A DNA stretch of 53,299 nucleotides from an uncultured Selenomonadales bacterium (GTDB lineage: Bacteria > Bacillota > Negativicutes > Selenomonadales > Selenomonadaceae). The stretch covers positions 1 to 53,299 of the forward strand of contig CAMKFB010000008.1 of NCBI GenBank assembly GCA_946411735.1, read 5' to 3'. A program made the translations under genes and the position numbers. Below the pieces are notes generated by a model, which did no database searches, was not told the origin of the DNA, and saw nothing but the letters and a program-made list of their open reading frames with translations. Below, one piece after another: positions 8,385-15,799 of the stretch; positions within the stretch are counted from its first letter, which is position 1, and each line of letters starts with the position of its first letter.

Positions 8385-8941
8385 TGAATGTGTTTGAACA
8401 ATTGCGCGGCGGCAAGGCGTATGACGTTCGCGACGAAGAATATTTGCGCGAGGCGCACGGCGAGTTCGGTCGCTGCCGGCATCTGTGTTGGCTGATCAAT
8501 TCGACCGATCCCGACGACGTTGAAGCGATCGTCGAGCTTGAGCGGGCGCTGTTCAACGGGCGGCTCGAGGAGGGGACGTTTCTGACGCCGCCGTTTCAGA
8601 TCGACGCGGCGTGTCGAGTATTTCTCGGCAAAAATGTATTCGCCAATCACGGGCTGACGGTGATGTCGGTGGGCACGATCACGATCGAGGACGGCGTGAT
8701 GCTCGGACCGGAGGTCGGGCTGTTCACGGTCAATCACGAGCCGAAAAACATTCGCGTGATCATGACCAAGGAGATCACGATCAAAAAGAACGCGTGGATC
8801 GGAGCGCGGGTGAATATCCTGCCGGGCGTGACGATCGGCGAGAACGCGATCATCGGGACGGGCTCGATTGTGACGAAGGATGTGCCGGCGAACTCGATTG
8901 CGGTCGGCAACCCCGCGCGGATCATAAAGACGATAGAATAG
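8384..8941 (+). CDS. Maltose/galactoside O-acetyltransferase-like hexapeptide transferase
   Basis: The 185-residue protein starts with a MAT-type helical cap and continues as a left-handed beta helix of hexapeptide repeats (IEDGVMLGPEVGLFTVNHEP, then TIKKNAWIGARVNILPGVTIGENAIIGTG in sequence order). The catalytic histidine is expected in TVNHEP. The ending SIAVGNPARIIK is diagnostic of the LbH-MAT group. These enzymes transfer acetyl from acetyl-CoA to a sugar hydroxyl in the cytosol. The sugar is unknown. The start was chosen at the ATG that overlaps the hydrolase stop; a GTG three bases earlier is possible. The two aldo/keto reductases follow on the same strand. Confidence 0.92.
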   Translation: MNVFEQLRGGKAYDVRDEEYLREAHGEFGRCRHLCWLINSTDPDDVEAIVELERALFNGRLEEGTFLTPPFQIDAACRVFLGKNVFANHGLTVMSVGTITIEDGVMLGPEVGLFTVNHEPKNIRVIMTKEITIKKNAWIGARVNILPGVTIGENAIIGTGSIVTKDVPANSIAVGNPARIIKTIE

Positions 8942-8960
8942 CATCGAAGGAGGTTTTACA

Positions 8961-9953
8961 ATGCAGTACGTAAAATTCGGCAGCACGGGCATGGATGTTT
9001 CGAGGATTTGCCTCGGGATGATGAGTTTCGGCAAGCCCGGCAAGGAGAACGGCGTGTTTCCTTGGGCGAAGGATTACGACGACGCCAAGCCGCTTTTCAA
9101 GCGCGCGATCGAGCTGGGCATCAACTATTTCGACACGGCGAATGTCTATCAGATGGGCACGAGCGAGGAGATTACCGGTCGGCTGATCCGCGATTTTGGT
9201 CTCGACCGCGATGAGATCGTCGTCGCCACCAAAGTCAATTTCGAGATGCGCCCGGGTCGTCCCAACGGCGGCGGGCTGTCGCGAAAGAATATCATGGCGG
9301 AGATCGATCACAGCCTCAAGCGGCTGCAGATGGATTACGTCGATGTTTATCAGATTCACCGGCTCGATCCGAAAACGCCGATGCGCGAGATCATGGAGGC
9401 GCTCCACGATGTGGTCAAGGCGGGCAAAGCGCGCTATATCGGCGCGTCAACGATCTTCGCGTGGCAGCTTGAGCGCATGCAGAATATCGCCGCCAATCAC
9501 GGTTGGACGGAGTTTGCGTCTCTGCAACCGCAGTACAATCTGATCTACCGCGAGGAGGAGCGCGAGATCATTCCGCTGTGCAAGGATCGCGGCATGGCGA
9601 TCGTGCCGTGGAGTCCGTTGGCGGGCGGGCGTTGCGCACATCCGTGGGGGACGGTCACGGAGCGCAACAAGATCGACGAGGTTTCGCCGATGGTCTGGAA
9701 CGCGACGAATGATATCGATAAGATTGTCGTCGATAACCTTGAGAAAGTCGCTCGAGAGCACGGTCGATCGATGGCGCAAGAGGCGCTGGCTTGGATGCTG
9801 AGCAAGGATTATATTACGGCTCCGATTGTGGGCACGACGAGCGTCAAGCATATCGAAGAGGCGGTCGGCGCGCTCGACATCACTCTCGACGACGACGAGA
9901 TCAAAGCGCTCGAGGCGCCCTACGTTCCGCACATCAAAACCGGCGCCTTCTGA
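8961..9953 (+). CDS. Aldo/keto reductase (first of two tandem paralogues)
   Basis: This 330-residue NADPH-dependent oxidoreductase has the TIM-barrel signatures of the family: FDTANVYQMG with catalytic Asp and Tyr, VVATKVNF with the lysine, and YQIHRLDP with the histidine. Late blocks such as PIVGTTSVKHIEEAV bind the cofactor. It is close to the AKR group that includes YajO and dioldehyde reductases. Substrate not predictable. AAGGAGG is nine bases before the ATG. The next gene is a clear paralogue with the same opening residues QYVKFG-TGMDVSR, so this pair arose by local duplication. Confidence 0.96.
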   Translation: MQYVKFGSTGMDVSRICLGMMSFGKPGKENGVFPWAKDYDDAKPLFKRAIELGINYFDTANVYQMGTSEEITGRLIRDFGLDRDEIVVATKVNFEMRPGRPNGGGLSRKNIMAEIDHSLKRLQMDYVDVYQIHRLDPKTPMREIMEALHDVVKAGKARYIGASTIFAWQLERMQNIAANHGWTEFASLQPQYNLIYREEEREIIPLCKDRGMAIVPWSPLAGGRCAHPWGTVTERNKIDEVSPMVWNATNDIDKIVVDNLEKVAREHGRSMAQEALAWMLSKDYITAPIVGTTSVKHIEEAVGALDITLDDDEIKALEAPYVPHIKTGAF

Positions 9954-10006
9954 GTTATTGACAGGCGTGATATGATCGTCTCGAGTAACATTCGGGAGTG
10001 ATCAAT

Positions 10007-10996
10007 GTGCAATATGTAAAATTCGGCAACACCGGCATGGACGTGTCGAGGGTTTGCCTGGGCTGTATGAATTTCGGCGATCCCGACCCCAACGATGTGT
10101 TCTCGGTGGCGAAGGGCTACGACGAGTCGCGCATTATTTTCGAGCGGGCAATCGAGCTGGGGATCAATTTTTTCGACACGGCGAACGTCTATCAGACGGG
10201 CTCGAGCGAAGAATACCTCGGACGGCTGATCCGCGAGTTCGGGCTCAACCGTGACAGCCTCGTTATCGCCACGAAGGTCGGCTTCGACATGCGCCCCGAG
10301 ATGCCCAACGGCGGCGGGCTGTCGAGGAAAAATATCTTGGCGGAGATCGATCACAGCCTCCGACGGCTGCAGATGGATTACGTCGACGTCTATCAGATTC
10401 ATCGGCTCGACCCGTTCACGCCCGTCGAGGAAGTGATGGAGACGATGAACGACGTGGTCAAGAGCGGCAAGGCGCGCTATATCGGAGCGACGACGTTGTT
10501 CGCGTGGCAGCTCGAGCGCATGCAAAAACTCGCGGAGCAGCACGGTTGGACGAGATTTGCGTCGATGCAATTCCAGTACAACCTGCTCTACCGCGAGGAG
10601 GAGCGCGAACTGATTCCGCTGTGTCGCGATCGAAAGATGGCGATCGTGCCGTGGAGCCCGTTGGCGGGCGGCAAATGCGCGCAACCGTTGAGCGCGACGA
10701 TGGCGGCGGACGAGGAGGACTTCAACGTGCTGTCGATGCTGCTGACGAAGCCGGCGATTGAGGAGATCGACATGCCGGTGATCGAAGCGATCGAAGCGGC
10801 GTCGATCGAGCGGGGCTGTTCGATGGCACAAGAAGCGCTGGCTTGGATGTTCAACAAGAGCTACGTGACGGCGCCGATCATCGGAGCGGCAAGCGTGGAG
10901 CATTTGGAAGAGGCGGTGTCGGCGCTCGACATCACGCTCGATCGCGAAGAGATCGAACTGCTCGAATCCGCCTACGCTCCGCACTTCAAAAAATAA
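10007..10996 (+). CDS. Aldo/keto reductase (second tandem paralogue)
   Basis: This protein has about 329 residues and aligns with the previous gene along its whole length. It keeps FDTANVYQTG, VIATKVGF, YQIHRLDP and the C-terminal IIGAASVEHLEEAV. I chose the GTG at 10007 because it gives the same N-terminus as the paralogue and GGGAG lies eight bases upstream; a GTG at 9998 is too close to that site. The 53-base gap to the first copy contains no convincing promoter. The TAA stop is part of a dispersed repeat arm that follows. Divergence is strongest around residues 210-260, suggesting different substrates. Confidence 0.95.
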   Translation: MQYVKFGNTGMDVSRVCLGCMNFGDPDPNDVFSVAKGYDESRIIFERAIELGINFFDTANVYQTGSSEEYLGRLIREFGLNRDSLVIATKVGFDMRPEMPNGGGLSRKNILAEIDHSLRRLQMDYVDVYQIHRLDPFTPVEEVMETMNDVVKSGKARYIGATTLFAWQLERMQKLAEQHGWTRFASMQFQYNLLYREEERELIPLCRDRKMAIVPWSPLAGGKCAQPLSATMAADEEDFNVLSMLLTKPAIEEIDMPVIEAIEAASIERGCSMAQEALAWMFNKSYVTAPIIGAASVEHLEEAVSALDITLDREEIELLESAYAPHFKK

Positions 10997-11068
10997 TTTC
11001 TCCCGTCCACCCTCCCAAAAACCTGAACACGTAGTGTTCAAAAGGGCGGGCGGGATTATTTATTTTTG
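10990..11068. repeat. Dispersed repeat element: paired inverted arms around a small palindrome
   Basis: The left arm (10990-11016, core TTTCTCCCGTCCACC) and right arm (11044-11068, GGGCGGGCGGGATTATTT) are inverted copies of the same family sequence. A second stem, TGAACAC / GTGTTCA with a three-base loop (11024-11040), lies between them. The arms include the stop codons of both flanking convergent genes. The unit can fold into one long hairpin. It may help end transcription, but there is no clean T run. Other copies are at 18715, 18935, 21918, 27704, 36679, 36741, 46897 and 52851. Confidence 0.75.
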
Positions 11069-11652
11069 AGCGGCTTAACGGCGCCGGCGGTGAGCATGAA
11101 TCGGAGCGCGTCCTCGGGCTTGACGTCGACGAAAATCACATCGGTTTTCTTGACGAAAAGGTTCGTCCCCGACGTCATGTTGAGGCTCCAAGGCACGAAC
11201 ACGCATACGTACTCGCCGTCGAGCTTCTCATTGACCGCCGTCGGCGCGTCGGAGATCAAAAAGCCCATCGTCAGCGACTGGTGAAACGGCACGAGCACGA
11301 CGGTCTTGAACAGGCTGTTCGACTCGAACATCGCCGTCGAGAACTGTTTGACGCTCTTGTATATGAATTTGACGACGGGGATTTTGTCGAGCAGCGACTC
11401 ACCGAACGCGATCATTTTTTTCAACAGCCAGTGTGACGATATCCAGCCGACGACGAAGATAATGACGAGCAGCGTGATGAGCCCGAGCCCGGGGAAATAG
11501 AACGGCAGATTTTTGCCGAGCGCGCCCTCGGTCAGGTCGAGCACCTCTTTGACGACGAGCAGCGTGATCGCGACGGGGATCAGTACGATCAGCCCGTTGA
11601 TGAAATACCTCGAGACGGCGCTGCCGTCATTATTTTTTTTCTCCACAGTCAT
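11056..11652 (-). CDS. DUF502 membrane protein
   Basis: This protein of about 198 residues has a short basic N-terminus, a first membrane helix in FINGLIVLIPVAITLLVV, a second in GLGLITLLVIIFVVGWI, and a cytosolic or surface domain with IPVVKFIYKSVKQFS. These are hallmarks of the DUF502 family, which has no established function in bacteria. The ATG at 11652 overlaps the era stop as ATGA; a longer in-frame start would run back into era. Coupling with era and a universal stress gene hints at a housekeeping or stress role, but that is inference from position. Confidence 0.9.
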   Translation of the reverse strand: MTVEKKNNDGSAVSRYFINGLIVLIPVAITLLVVKEVLDLTEGALGKNLPFYFPGLGLITLLVIIFVVGWISSHWLLKKMIAFGESLLDKIPVVKFIYKSVKQFSTAMFESNSLFKTVVLVPFHQSLTMGFLISDAPTAVNEKLDGEYVCVFVPWSLNMTSGTNLFVKKTDVIFVDVKPEDALRFMLTAGAVKPLKNK

Positions 11653-12542
11653 TCTCCAAGCCCGAAGCCGCGGATTGCGCCGACGGAGTTTCGCCAATCC
11701 TTTTTGACCTTCACCCACAAATCCAAATACACTTTCGAGCCGAGCAACATCTCAATCTCGGGGCGCGACAACTCTCCAACCTTTTTGAGCATCGCGCCCT
11801 TCTTGCCGATCAAAATGCCCTTCTGCGACTCGCGCTCGACGTAGATGTACGCTCGAATGTAATGATCGCCGTTCGAACGCGTCGTGATCTCCTCGATGTC
11901 GACCGCGATCGAATGCGGAACCTCGTCCTCCGTCAAGTGCAGCAGCTTCTCCCGAATCAGCTCCGCCACGATCAACCGCTCCGGCTGATCCGTCACCATA
12001 TCATCGGGATAATACTTCGGACCTTCGGGCAAATGCTTTTTGAGCTCCTCGATCAGCGCCTCAAGGTTGGTGCCGTCGGCGGCACTGATCGGGACGATCG
12101 CCGCAAAATTTCTCCGCGCGGAGTAATCGGCGATGATCGGCAAAACTTTTTCGCGCTCGATAAGATCGAGTTTGTTGACGACCAGGATCACCGGTCGCTC
12201 CGTCGCCTTGAGCCGCTCGAGAATATATTTTTCGCCGCCGCCGAATTTTTCACTCGCGTCGATCACAAAAAGGATCACATCGACCTCTTTGAGCGTGCCT
12301 TCCGCCGCGCGGAGCATGTATTCGCCGAGCTTGAATTTGGGCTTATGAATGCCCGGCGTGTCGAGGAAAATGACCTGCGCGTCGTCGAGCGTCAAGATAC
12401 ATTGGATGCGCGAACGCGTCGTCTGCGGCTTGTCGGATGTGATCGCGATCTTTTGTCCGATCAGCCGATTGATCAGCGTCGATTTGCCCACGTTCGGGCG
12501 ACCGATCACCGCCGCAAAGCCCGATTTAAAATCTCCCATCAT
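11649..12542 (-). CDS. era: GTPase Era, 16S rRNA maturation factor
   Basis: This 297-residue protein has a Ras-like GTPase domain: G1 GRPNVGKST, G3 LDTPGIHKPK, G4 NKLD. A C-terminal KH domain carries GKKGAMLKKVG. Era binds the 3' end of 16S rRNA and assists 30S assembly. Two ATG codons are adjacent at the start (12542 and 12539), and both overlap the universal-stress stop; no distinct ribosome site is seen, so translation is probably coupled. Era is often next to yqfG (ybeY) and recO in Firmicutes. Here it is flanked by a UspA gene and a DUF502 gene instead. Confidence 0.98.
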   Translation of the reverse strand: MMGDFKSGFAAVIGRPNVGKSTLINRLIGQKIAITSDKPQTTRSRIQCILTLDDAQVIFLDTPGIHKPKFKLGEYMLRAAEGTLKEVDVILFVIDASEKFGGGEKYILERLKATERPVILVVNKLDLIEREKVLPIIADYSARRNFAAIVPISAADGTNLEALIEELKKHLPEGPKYYPDDMVTDQPERLIVAELIREKLLHLTEDEVPHSIAVDIEEITTRSNGDHYIRAYIYVERESQKGILIGKKGAMLKKVGELSRPEIEMLLGSKVYLDLWVKVKKDWRNSVGAIRGFGLGE

Positions 12543-12919
12543 TTGATCACCATCACAGGAATTTTGGCGTGCTCGACAACCTTCTGACTGACGCTCCCGA
12601 GCAGCGCTCCCTTAAACAGCCCCAGCCCGCGGCTGCCCATTATAATCATATCCGAATGCTCCGCCTCGGCGACTTTGAGGATCGCCTTGTAAATCTGACC
12701 GGTCTCGACGTGCTTGTCCGCTTTGATGTCCGCCGGCAGTTTCGTCCAAATGCGGTCGAACACCAAGTGACTCGGAATGTCTTTATTGATCTCGCTGGCG
12801 ACGTAAACGAAATCCATCTTCGCGCGGCACTTCGACGCAAGATAAATCGCCTCATCGACCGCTTTGCAACCTTGCACCGAGCCGTCGACCGGCACCAAAA
12901 TTTTTTTGATCGCTGCCAT
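12539..12919 (-). CDS. Universal stress protein (UspA family)
   Basis: The protein has about 126 residues with the UspA fold. It starts IKKILVPVDGS, and the C-terminal ATP-binding signature GSRGLGLFKGALLGSVSQ is intact, so this is an ATP-binding type. GGGAGGAG precedes the ATG at 12919; an ATG 33 bases earlier lies upstream of that site. Usp proteins help survival in starvation and redox stress. The gene is downstream of tRNA-Leu, but a terminator lies between them. It is followed by era with overlapping codons. Confidence 0.93.
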   Translation of the reverse strand: MAAIKKILVPVDGSVQGCKAVDEAIYLASKCRAKMDFVYVASEINKDIPSHLVFDRIWTKLPADIKADKHVETGQIYKAILKVAEAEHSDMIIMGSRGLGLFKGALLGSVSQKVVEHAKIPVMVIK

Positions 12920-12984
12920 GATGAAACTCCTCCCTTCGATTGTGTGATCCATTGTGGATTATCGAGGGGCGATTGTCAACAGAA

Positions 12985-13020
12985 ATTAAAAATTCCCCCG
13001 CGCCGCTCACGAGGGAATTT
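12985..13020 (-). terminator. Intrinsic terminator after tRNA-Leu
   Basis: On the minus strand an 11-base stem (plus-strand halves 12990-13000 and 13010-13020, one G-T pair) with a nine-base loop is followed by TTTAATTT. It separates tRNA-Leu from the universal stress gene. Confidence 0.8.
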
Positions 13021-13033
13021 GATTGATCTTCAT

Positions 13034-13120
13034 TGGTGCCGAAGGTCGGGGTCGAACCGACACGATGTTGCCATCGGCAGATTTTGAGTCTGCTGCGTCT
13101 GCCTATTCCGCCACTTCGGC
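13034..13120 (-). tRNA. tRNA-Leu (anticodon CAA)
   Basis: Class II tRNA of 87 bases with encoded CCA. The acceptor stem GCCGAAG pairs with CTTCGGC, and the T arm is GTCGG-TTCGACC-CCGAC. The anticodon stem-loop GCAGA-CTCAAAA-TCTGC gives anticodon CAA, reading UUG. The long variable arm GATGGCAACATC is typical of leucine tRNA. Confidence 0.97.
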
Positions 13121-13207
13121 GCGTTTGCCTGTGTAATGTATCATTCGCGCCGCCGATTGTCAAGCAAAATATTTTCGAGCGGGCGGGAGTCGACTCCGAA
13201 AATTTTC

Positions 13208-13236
13208 TTGTGTTGATAAAAGTTTTGTGCTATCAT
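13208..13236 (+). promoter_or_regulatory. Candidate promoter of 6S RNA
   Basis: TTGTGT (13208-13213) and TATCAT (13231-13236) are 17 bases apart. The expected transcription start, about 13243, coincides with the inferred 5' end of the 6S RNA. Confidence 0.5.
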
Positions 13237-13242
13237 AAGAGT

Positions 13243-13430
13243 CAAAGAAGGAACCGCCTGGAGTGTGCGAGGACTTCGTTAATGTCTAACCTACATTTTA
13301 TTTAGGGAATCCGATTTTGGACGGCGGATGGAGAATCGACCTCGAGTCGAATAACAGAACCCGAACTTAGGATACCCACCTGCTGATCGGCAGGTTTAGG
13401 CATATGAAGGAGACGGCACTTTGGACCCCT
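13243..13430 (+). ncRNA. ssrS: 6S RNA (SsrS), regulator of RNA polymerase
   Basis: This non-coding stretch of about 188 bases lies between a promoter-like sequence and a T run. It has features I recall from Firmicutes 6S RNA: CCTGGAGTGTGCG near the 5' end, TAGGGAATCC and GAGAATCGACCTC in the middle, the hairpin CACCTGC-CAGG with GATACC before it, and GGCACTTTGG near the 3' end. TGGAGTGT (13259-13266) can pair with GCACTTTG (13416-13423) as the closing stem. 6S RNA mimics an open promoter and binds housekeeping RNA polymerase in stationary phase. Exact ends are estimates. An Rfam RF00013 search would settle the identity. Confidence 0.75.
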
Positions 13431-13439
13431 TTTTTGGGA

Positions 13440-13473
13440 AGGGATTGTCGGCGCATGTCGGCAGTCCCTTTTT
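13440..13473 (+). terminator. Strong intrinsic terminator after 6S RNA
   Basis: A 13-base stem (13440-13452 with 13457-13469, allowing G-T pairs) with a four-base loop GCAT is followed by TTTTT. It comes just after a T run at the end of the 6S RNA. Confidence 0.88.
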
Positions 13474-13486
13474 ACATGCAAAAGCA

Positions 13487-13515
13487 TTGCGCATATCGCC
13501 GCGAGATGATACAAT
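13487..13515 (+). promoter_or_regulatory. Candidate promoter of the three-gene unknown set and downstream genes
   Basis: TTGCGC (13487-13492) and TACAAT (13510-13515) are exactly 17 bases apart. This promoter lies between the 6S terminator and the ribosome site GGAGGTGA of the next gene, and no later promoter is obvious before 18690. Confidence 0.6.
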
Positions 13516-13535
13516 CAGCCATCGGAGGTGATCGC

Positions 13536-14531
13536 ATGAAAAAATGGGTGCTGCTCGGCGACGAAAGTCGTTGGCTCTTCGCCGAACGCATGCTCCAAAC
13601 TTCCATCGGAACGACAAAATCTCTGCTGTTGAAGCACGGCAGTGAACGCATAAATTGGTCGGACAACATCGTCAGCAGTTATAATATCCCGCCGGGCTTT
13701 GAAGTGTTGATCCCCGCTTACGGCGAGTCGATGAACATCGACGGCTTTGACAACTTCGCGATTTTCGAGAGTATGCCGTATTGGAAGGAGGCGACGGAAG
13801 TCACCGTCAAGCTGCTTGATCGGCGCGATCGGCAGGTGATAGTGGTATTAGCCGATTCGCTTGATGAAAGTATGAAACTTCGCTATAAACAGCTGCGCGA
13901 TCGAGGATTCGACGTGAGCGCGGTACCCGTGGAGGGGCTGCTCGGAGTGCTGCACCAACATCGCCCGCTGTCGGCGGAGATCAAGCGGCAGATGCAGATG
14001 GAGCTCGAGGAGATCAAAAAGCGCGCCGAGGAAATTGATTACGACGAGAGCGCCGATCGGATGAAGTGTCTCACCGACGAGGCGAAGGCGGAGATCGTTG
14101 CGTTTCACAACGTCAAGGGGCGCCCGCACCTTTGGAAGAGCTATAACGAGACGGCCGTCAAGTATCTGTTTCTCGAGGGGCTGAGCGATGCGCTCGACGT
14201 GTATAAAAATATATTGTATCGCGGTCGGCAGAGCATCACGTCGTTCATTTGGGATGAGCAGACCAACGTCGCGGCGCTCAAGGATAAGATCAAGAAAAGA
14301 TTTTTCGATTACATGCGCACGCCGCCGCGCTATCAGGTGTTCATGTCGACGGACGAGCAGCGCAACGAGCGGATATATCAGGCGGTGATCGAGAAGCCCG
14401 GCGGGCGATTTTACGGCATCAAAAAAGAATATCTCAAGCGCTACGAACAATTCATTCGGCACGAGTTGATGGATATCATCAGGGATGAGGCGGCGCACCA
14501 AATCAAAAAGATGGAAGGAATGATAAAATGA
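13536..14531 (+). CDS. Uncharacterised cytosolic protein, first gene of a three-gene set
   Basis: I do not recognise this 331-residue protein. It has no signal peptide or membrane helix. Residues 1-150 look like an alpha/beta domain (MKKWVLLGDES, then RQVIVVLADSLDESM, then GFDVSAVPVEGLLGVL). A charged helical segment follows (QMQMELEEIKKRAEEIDYDESADRM), then a mixed helical C-terminal half rich in Tyr and Arg. The perfect ribosome site GGAGGTGA is seven bases before the ATG at 13536. Its stop overlaps the next ATG as ATGA. Coupling to a membrane-anchored coiled-coil protein and a small helical protein suggests a complex. No catalytic motif stands out. Confidence 0.8.
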   Translation: MKKWVLLGDESRWLFAERMLQTSIGTTKSLLLKHGSERINWSDNIVSSYNIPPGFEVLIPAYGESMNIDGFDNFAIFESMPYWKEATEVTVKLLDRRDRQVIVVLADSLDESMKLRYKQLRDRGFDVSAVPVEGLLGVLHQHRPLSAEIKRQMQMELEEIKKRAEEIDYDESADRMKCLTDEAKAEIVAFHNVKGRPHLWKSYNETAVKYLFLEGLSDALDVYKNILYRGRQSITSFIWDEQTNVAALKDKIKKRFFDYMRTPPRYQVFMSTDEQRNERIYQAVIEKPGGRFYGIKKEYLKRYEQFIRHELMDIIRDEAAHQIKKMEGMIK

Positions 14532-15481
14532 ACGGTCGTGATACCTCGGCGGCAGCCGCCGTCTTCTGCGCGCTCGTGAGCGTCGGCATTCTGCTCAAGG
14601 CGGATGATATCGCCGTCAGCATCGGCGGGGCGGTGTTATTCGCGCTCGCGGCGGCGTTTATGACGAAAAAAGCCGTTATGCAGACCGCCTCGGAGGTCGA
14701 AGACAACATTGGTCGGATCGAGGTGCAGTTTCAACAGTTGCGCGCGAAGGTGAGCGGGGAGCAAGTCGATCAGCTTGAGCGTCAAACGCGGCTGCTCGAC
14801 GGGATCAGCAATAAAGTCAACAGTTTTGAGCTTCCCGAGCGCAACGATCAGTTCGGCGATCAATTGAAGACGTCGCTCGAGCAGTTGATCGAGGTGCAGA
14901 AGGCGCTGCCGGAGTCGCTTGAGCGGTTGGCGGCGCGGTTCGACGATCAGTTTGATCAGTCGAAGGATGACGCGCAATCGATCGTGAAGGAACTGACGAC
15001 AATCGACGAAAAACTGGTGGAGCTGTCGGAGCAAAACGCGAAGCTGATTGACAAGCTCGAGAGCGTGAACTCGGTGATCACGACGGGCGTGAAGCTGGTG
15101 CAGGTGATGGGGCAGCTGATGAAAAACCCGCCGGTGGCGAAGGACGTGACGCATCTGTCGGAGACGCTCGACGCGGCGAACAAGAAATTCGAGGCGATTC
15201 ACACGACGATAACCGACAACGGCAAGGCGGTCGACGACGTGATGAAGGGCGTGCGCGAAAACATGATGGGGCTGACGTTCCAATTCGACAAGTCGCTGGG
15301 CGAGTTCGGCGAACAGATCAAGGGGCTGTCGAATGAGGTCGAAAAACTTATCGAGCGGATCGACGCGTACAACGGGCTGACGAAGGCGACGCTGGATCAA
15401 TATGCAATGTTGACCGAGCAGGACGTACGAGTGCTCGAGGAGTTGACTCGGCGGATGGAGGTTCGCAATGAACGAGTATGA
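14528..15481 (+). CDS. Membrane-anchored coiled-coil protein, second gene of the three-gene set
   Basis: The protein has 317 residues. Two short hydrophobic segments lie at about residues 8-22 and 32-46 (AAVFCALVSVGILL and VSIGGAVLFALAAAF), so the N-terminus is probably a membrane hairpin. The rest is almost wholly alpha-helical and polar, with heptad-like runs such as IDEKLVELSEQNAKLIDKLESVN. It resembles the rod part of chemoreceptors or RmuC-like proteins, but I see neither a receptor signalling hairpin nor a nuclease core. The ATG overlaps the previous stop (ATGA). The stop overlaps the next gene by 14 bases. Function unknown; a scaffold for its neighbours is a guess. Confidence 0.8.
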   Translation: MNGRDTSAAAAVFCALVSVGILLKADDIAVSIGGAVLFALAAAFMTKKAVMQTASEVEDNIGRIEVQFQQLRAKVSGEQVDQLERQTRLLDGISNKVNSFELPERNDQFGDQLKTSLEQLIEVQKALPESLERLAARFDDQFDQSKDDAQSIVKELTTIDEKLVELSEQNAKLIDKLESVNSVITTGVKLVQVMGQLMKNPPVAKDVTHLSETLDAANKKFEAIHTTITDNGKAVDDVMKGVRENMMGLTFQFDKSLGEFGEQIKGLSNEVEKLIERIDAYNGLTKATLDQYAMLTEQDVRVLEELTRRMEVRNERV

Positions 15482-15776
15482 CGCGGAGTATCTGGTCGAC
15501 GACGAGCCGCTTGACCAAAAGCGGGCGCGGCTGCAGAACGAGTTGGTGAGCGGGGTGCTGGCTCAATTGGAGAATGCGTATTTGTCGCGCGAGAAGTTGT
15601 ATAAAAAAATTCTCGAGAGCAAGCGGAGCGCGTTCAGTTGGACGGCGACGATCGATCGGCTGGATTTGATTGACGCGGTGCGGGAGAATGTCAAGACTTC
15701 GCTGCTGTTCGGGAATTATCGGCGTGCGACGTGGTATTTGCGGGTGCTCGATCGGCTGTGTCGAACGGCGTTGTAA
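15468..15776 (+). CDS. Small helical protein, third gene of the three-gene set
   Basis: I do not recognise this 102-residue protein. It is acidic at the N-terminus (NEYDAEYLVDDEPLDQ) and then mostly helical, with QLENAYLSREKLYKKILESK and a basic aromatic C-terminus (NYRRATWYLRVLDRLC). No membrane helix is evident. Its start lies within the coiled-coil gene, a 14-base overlap that argues for tight coupling and probably fixed protein ratios. Only 23 bases separate it from the dipeptidase gene. It may bind one of the two preceding products. Confidence 0.75.
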   Translation: MNEYDAEYLVDDEPLDQKRARLQNELVSGVLAQLENAYLSREKLYKKILESKRSAFSWTATIDRLDLIDAVRENVKTSLLFGNYRRATWYLRVLDRLCRTAL

Positions 15777-15799
15777 GAAAATATTTCGGAGGGATCGGC

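Noticed and set aside
9958-9976. Promoter between the two aldo/keto reductases (TTGACA and TATGAT)
   Set aside because: Both boxes are good, but they are only seven bases apart, far from the usual 16-18.
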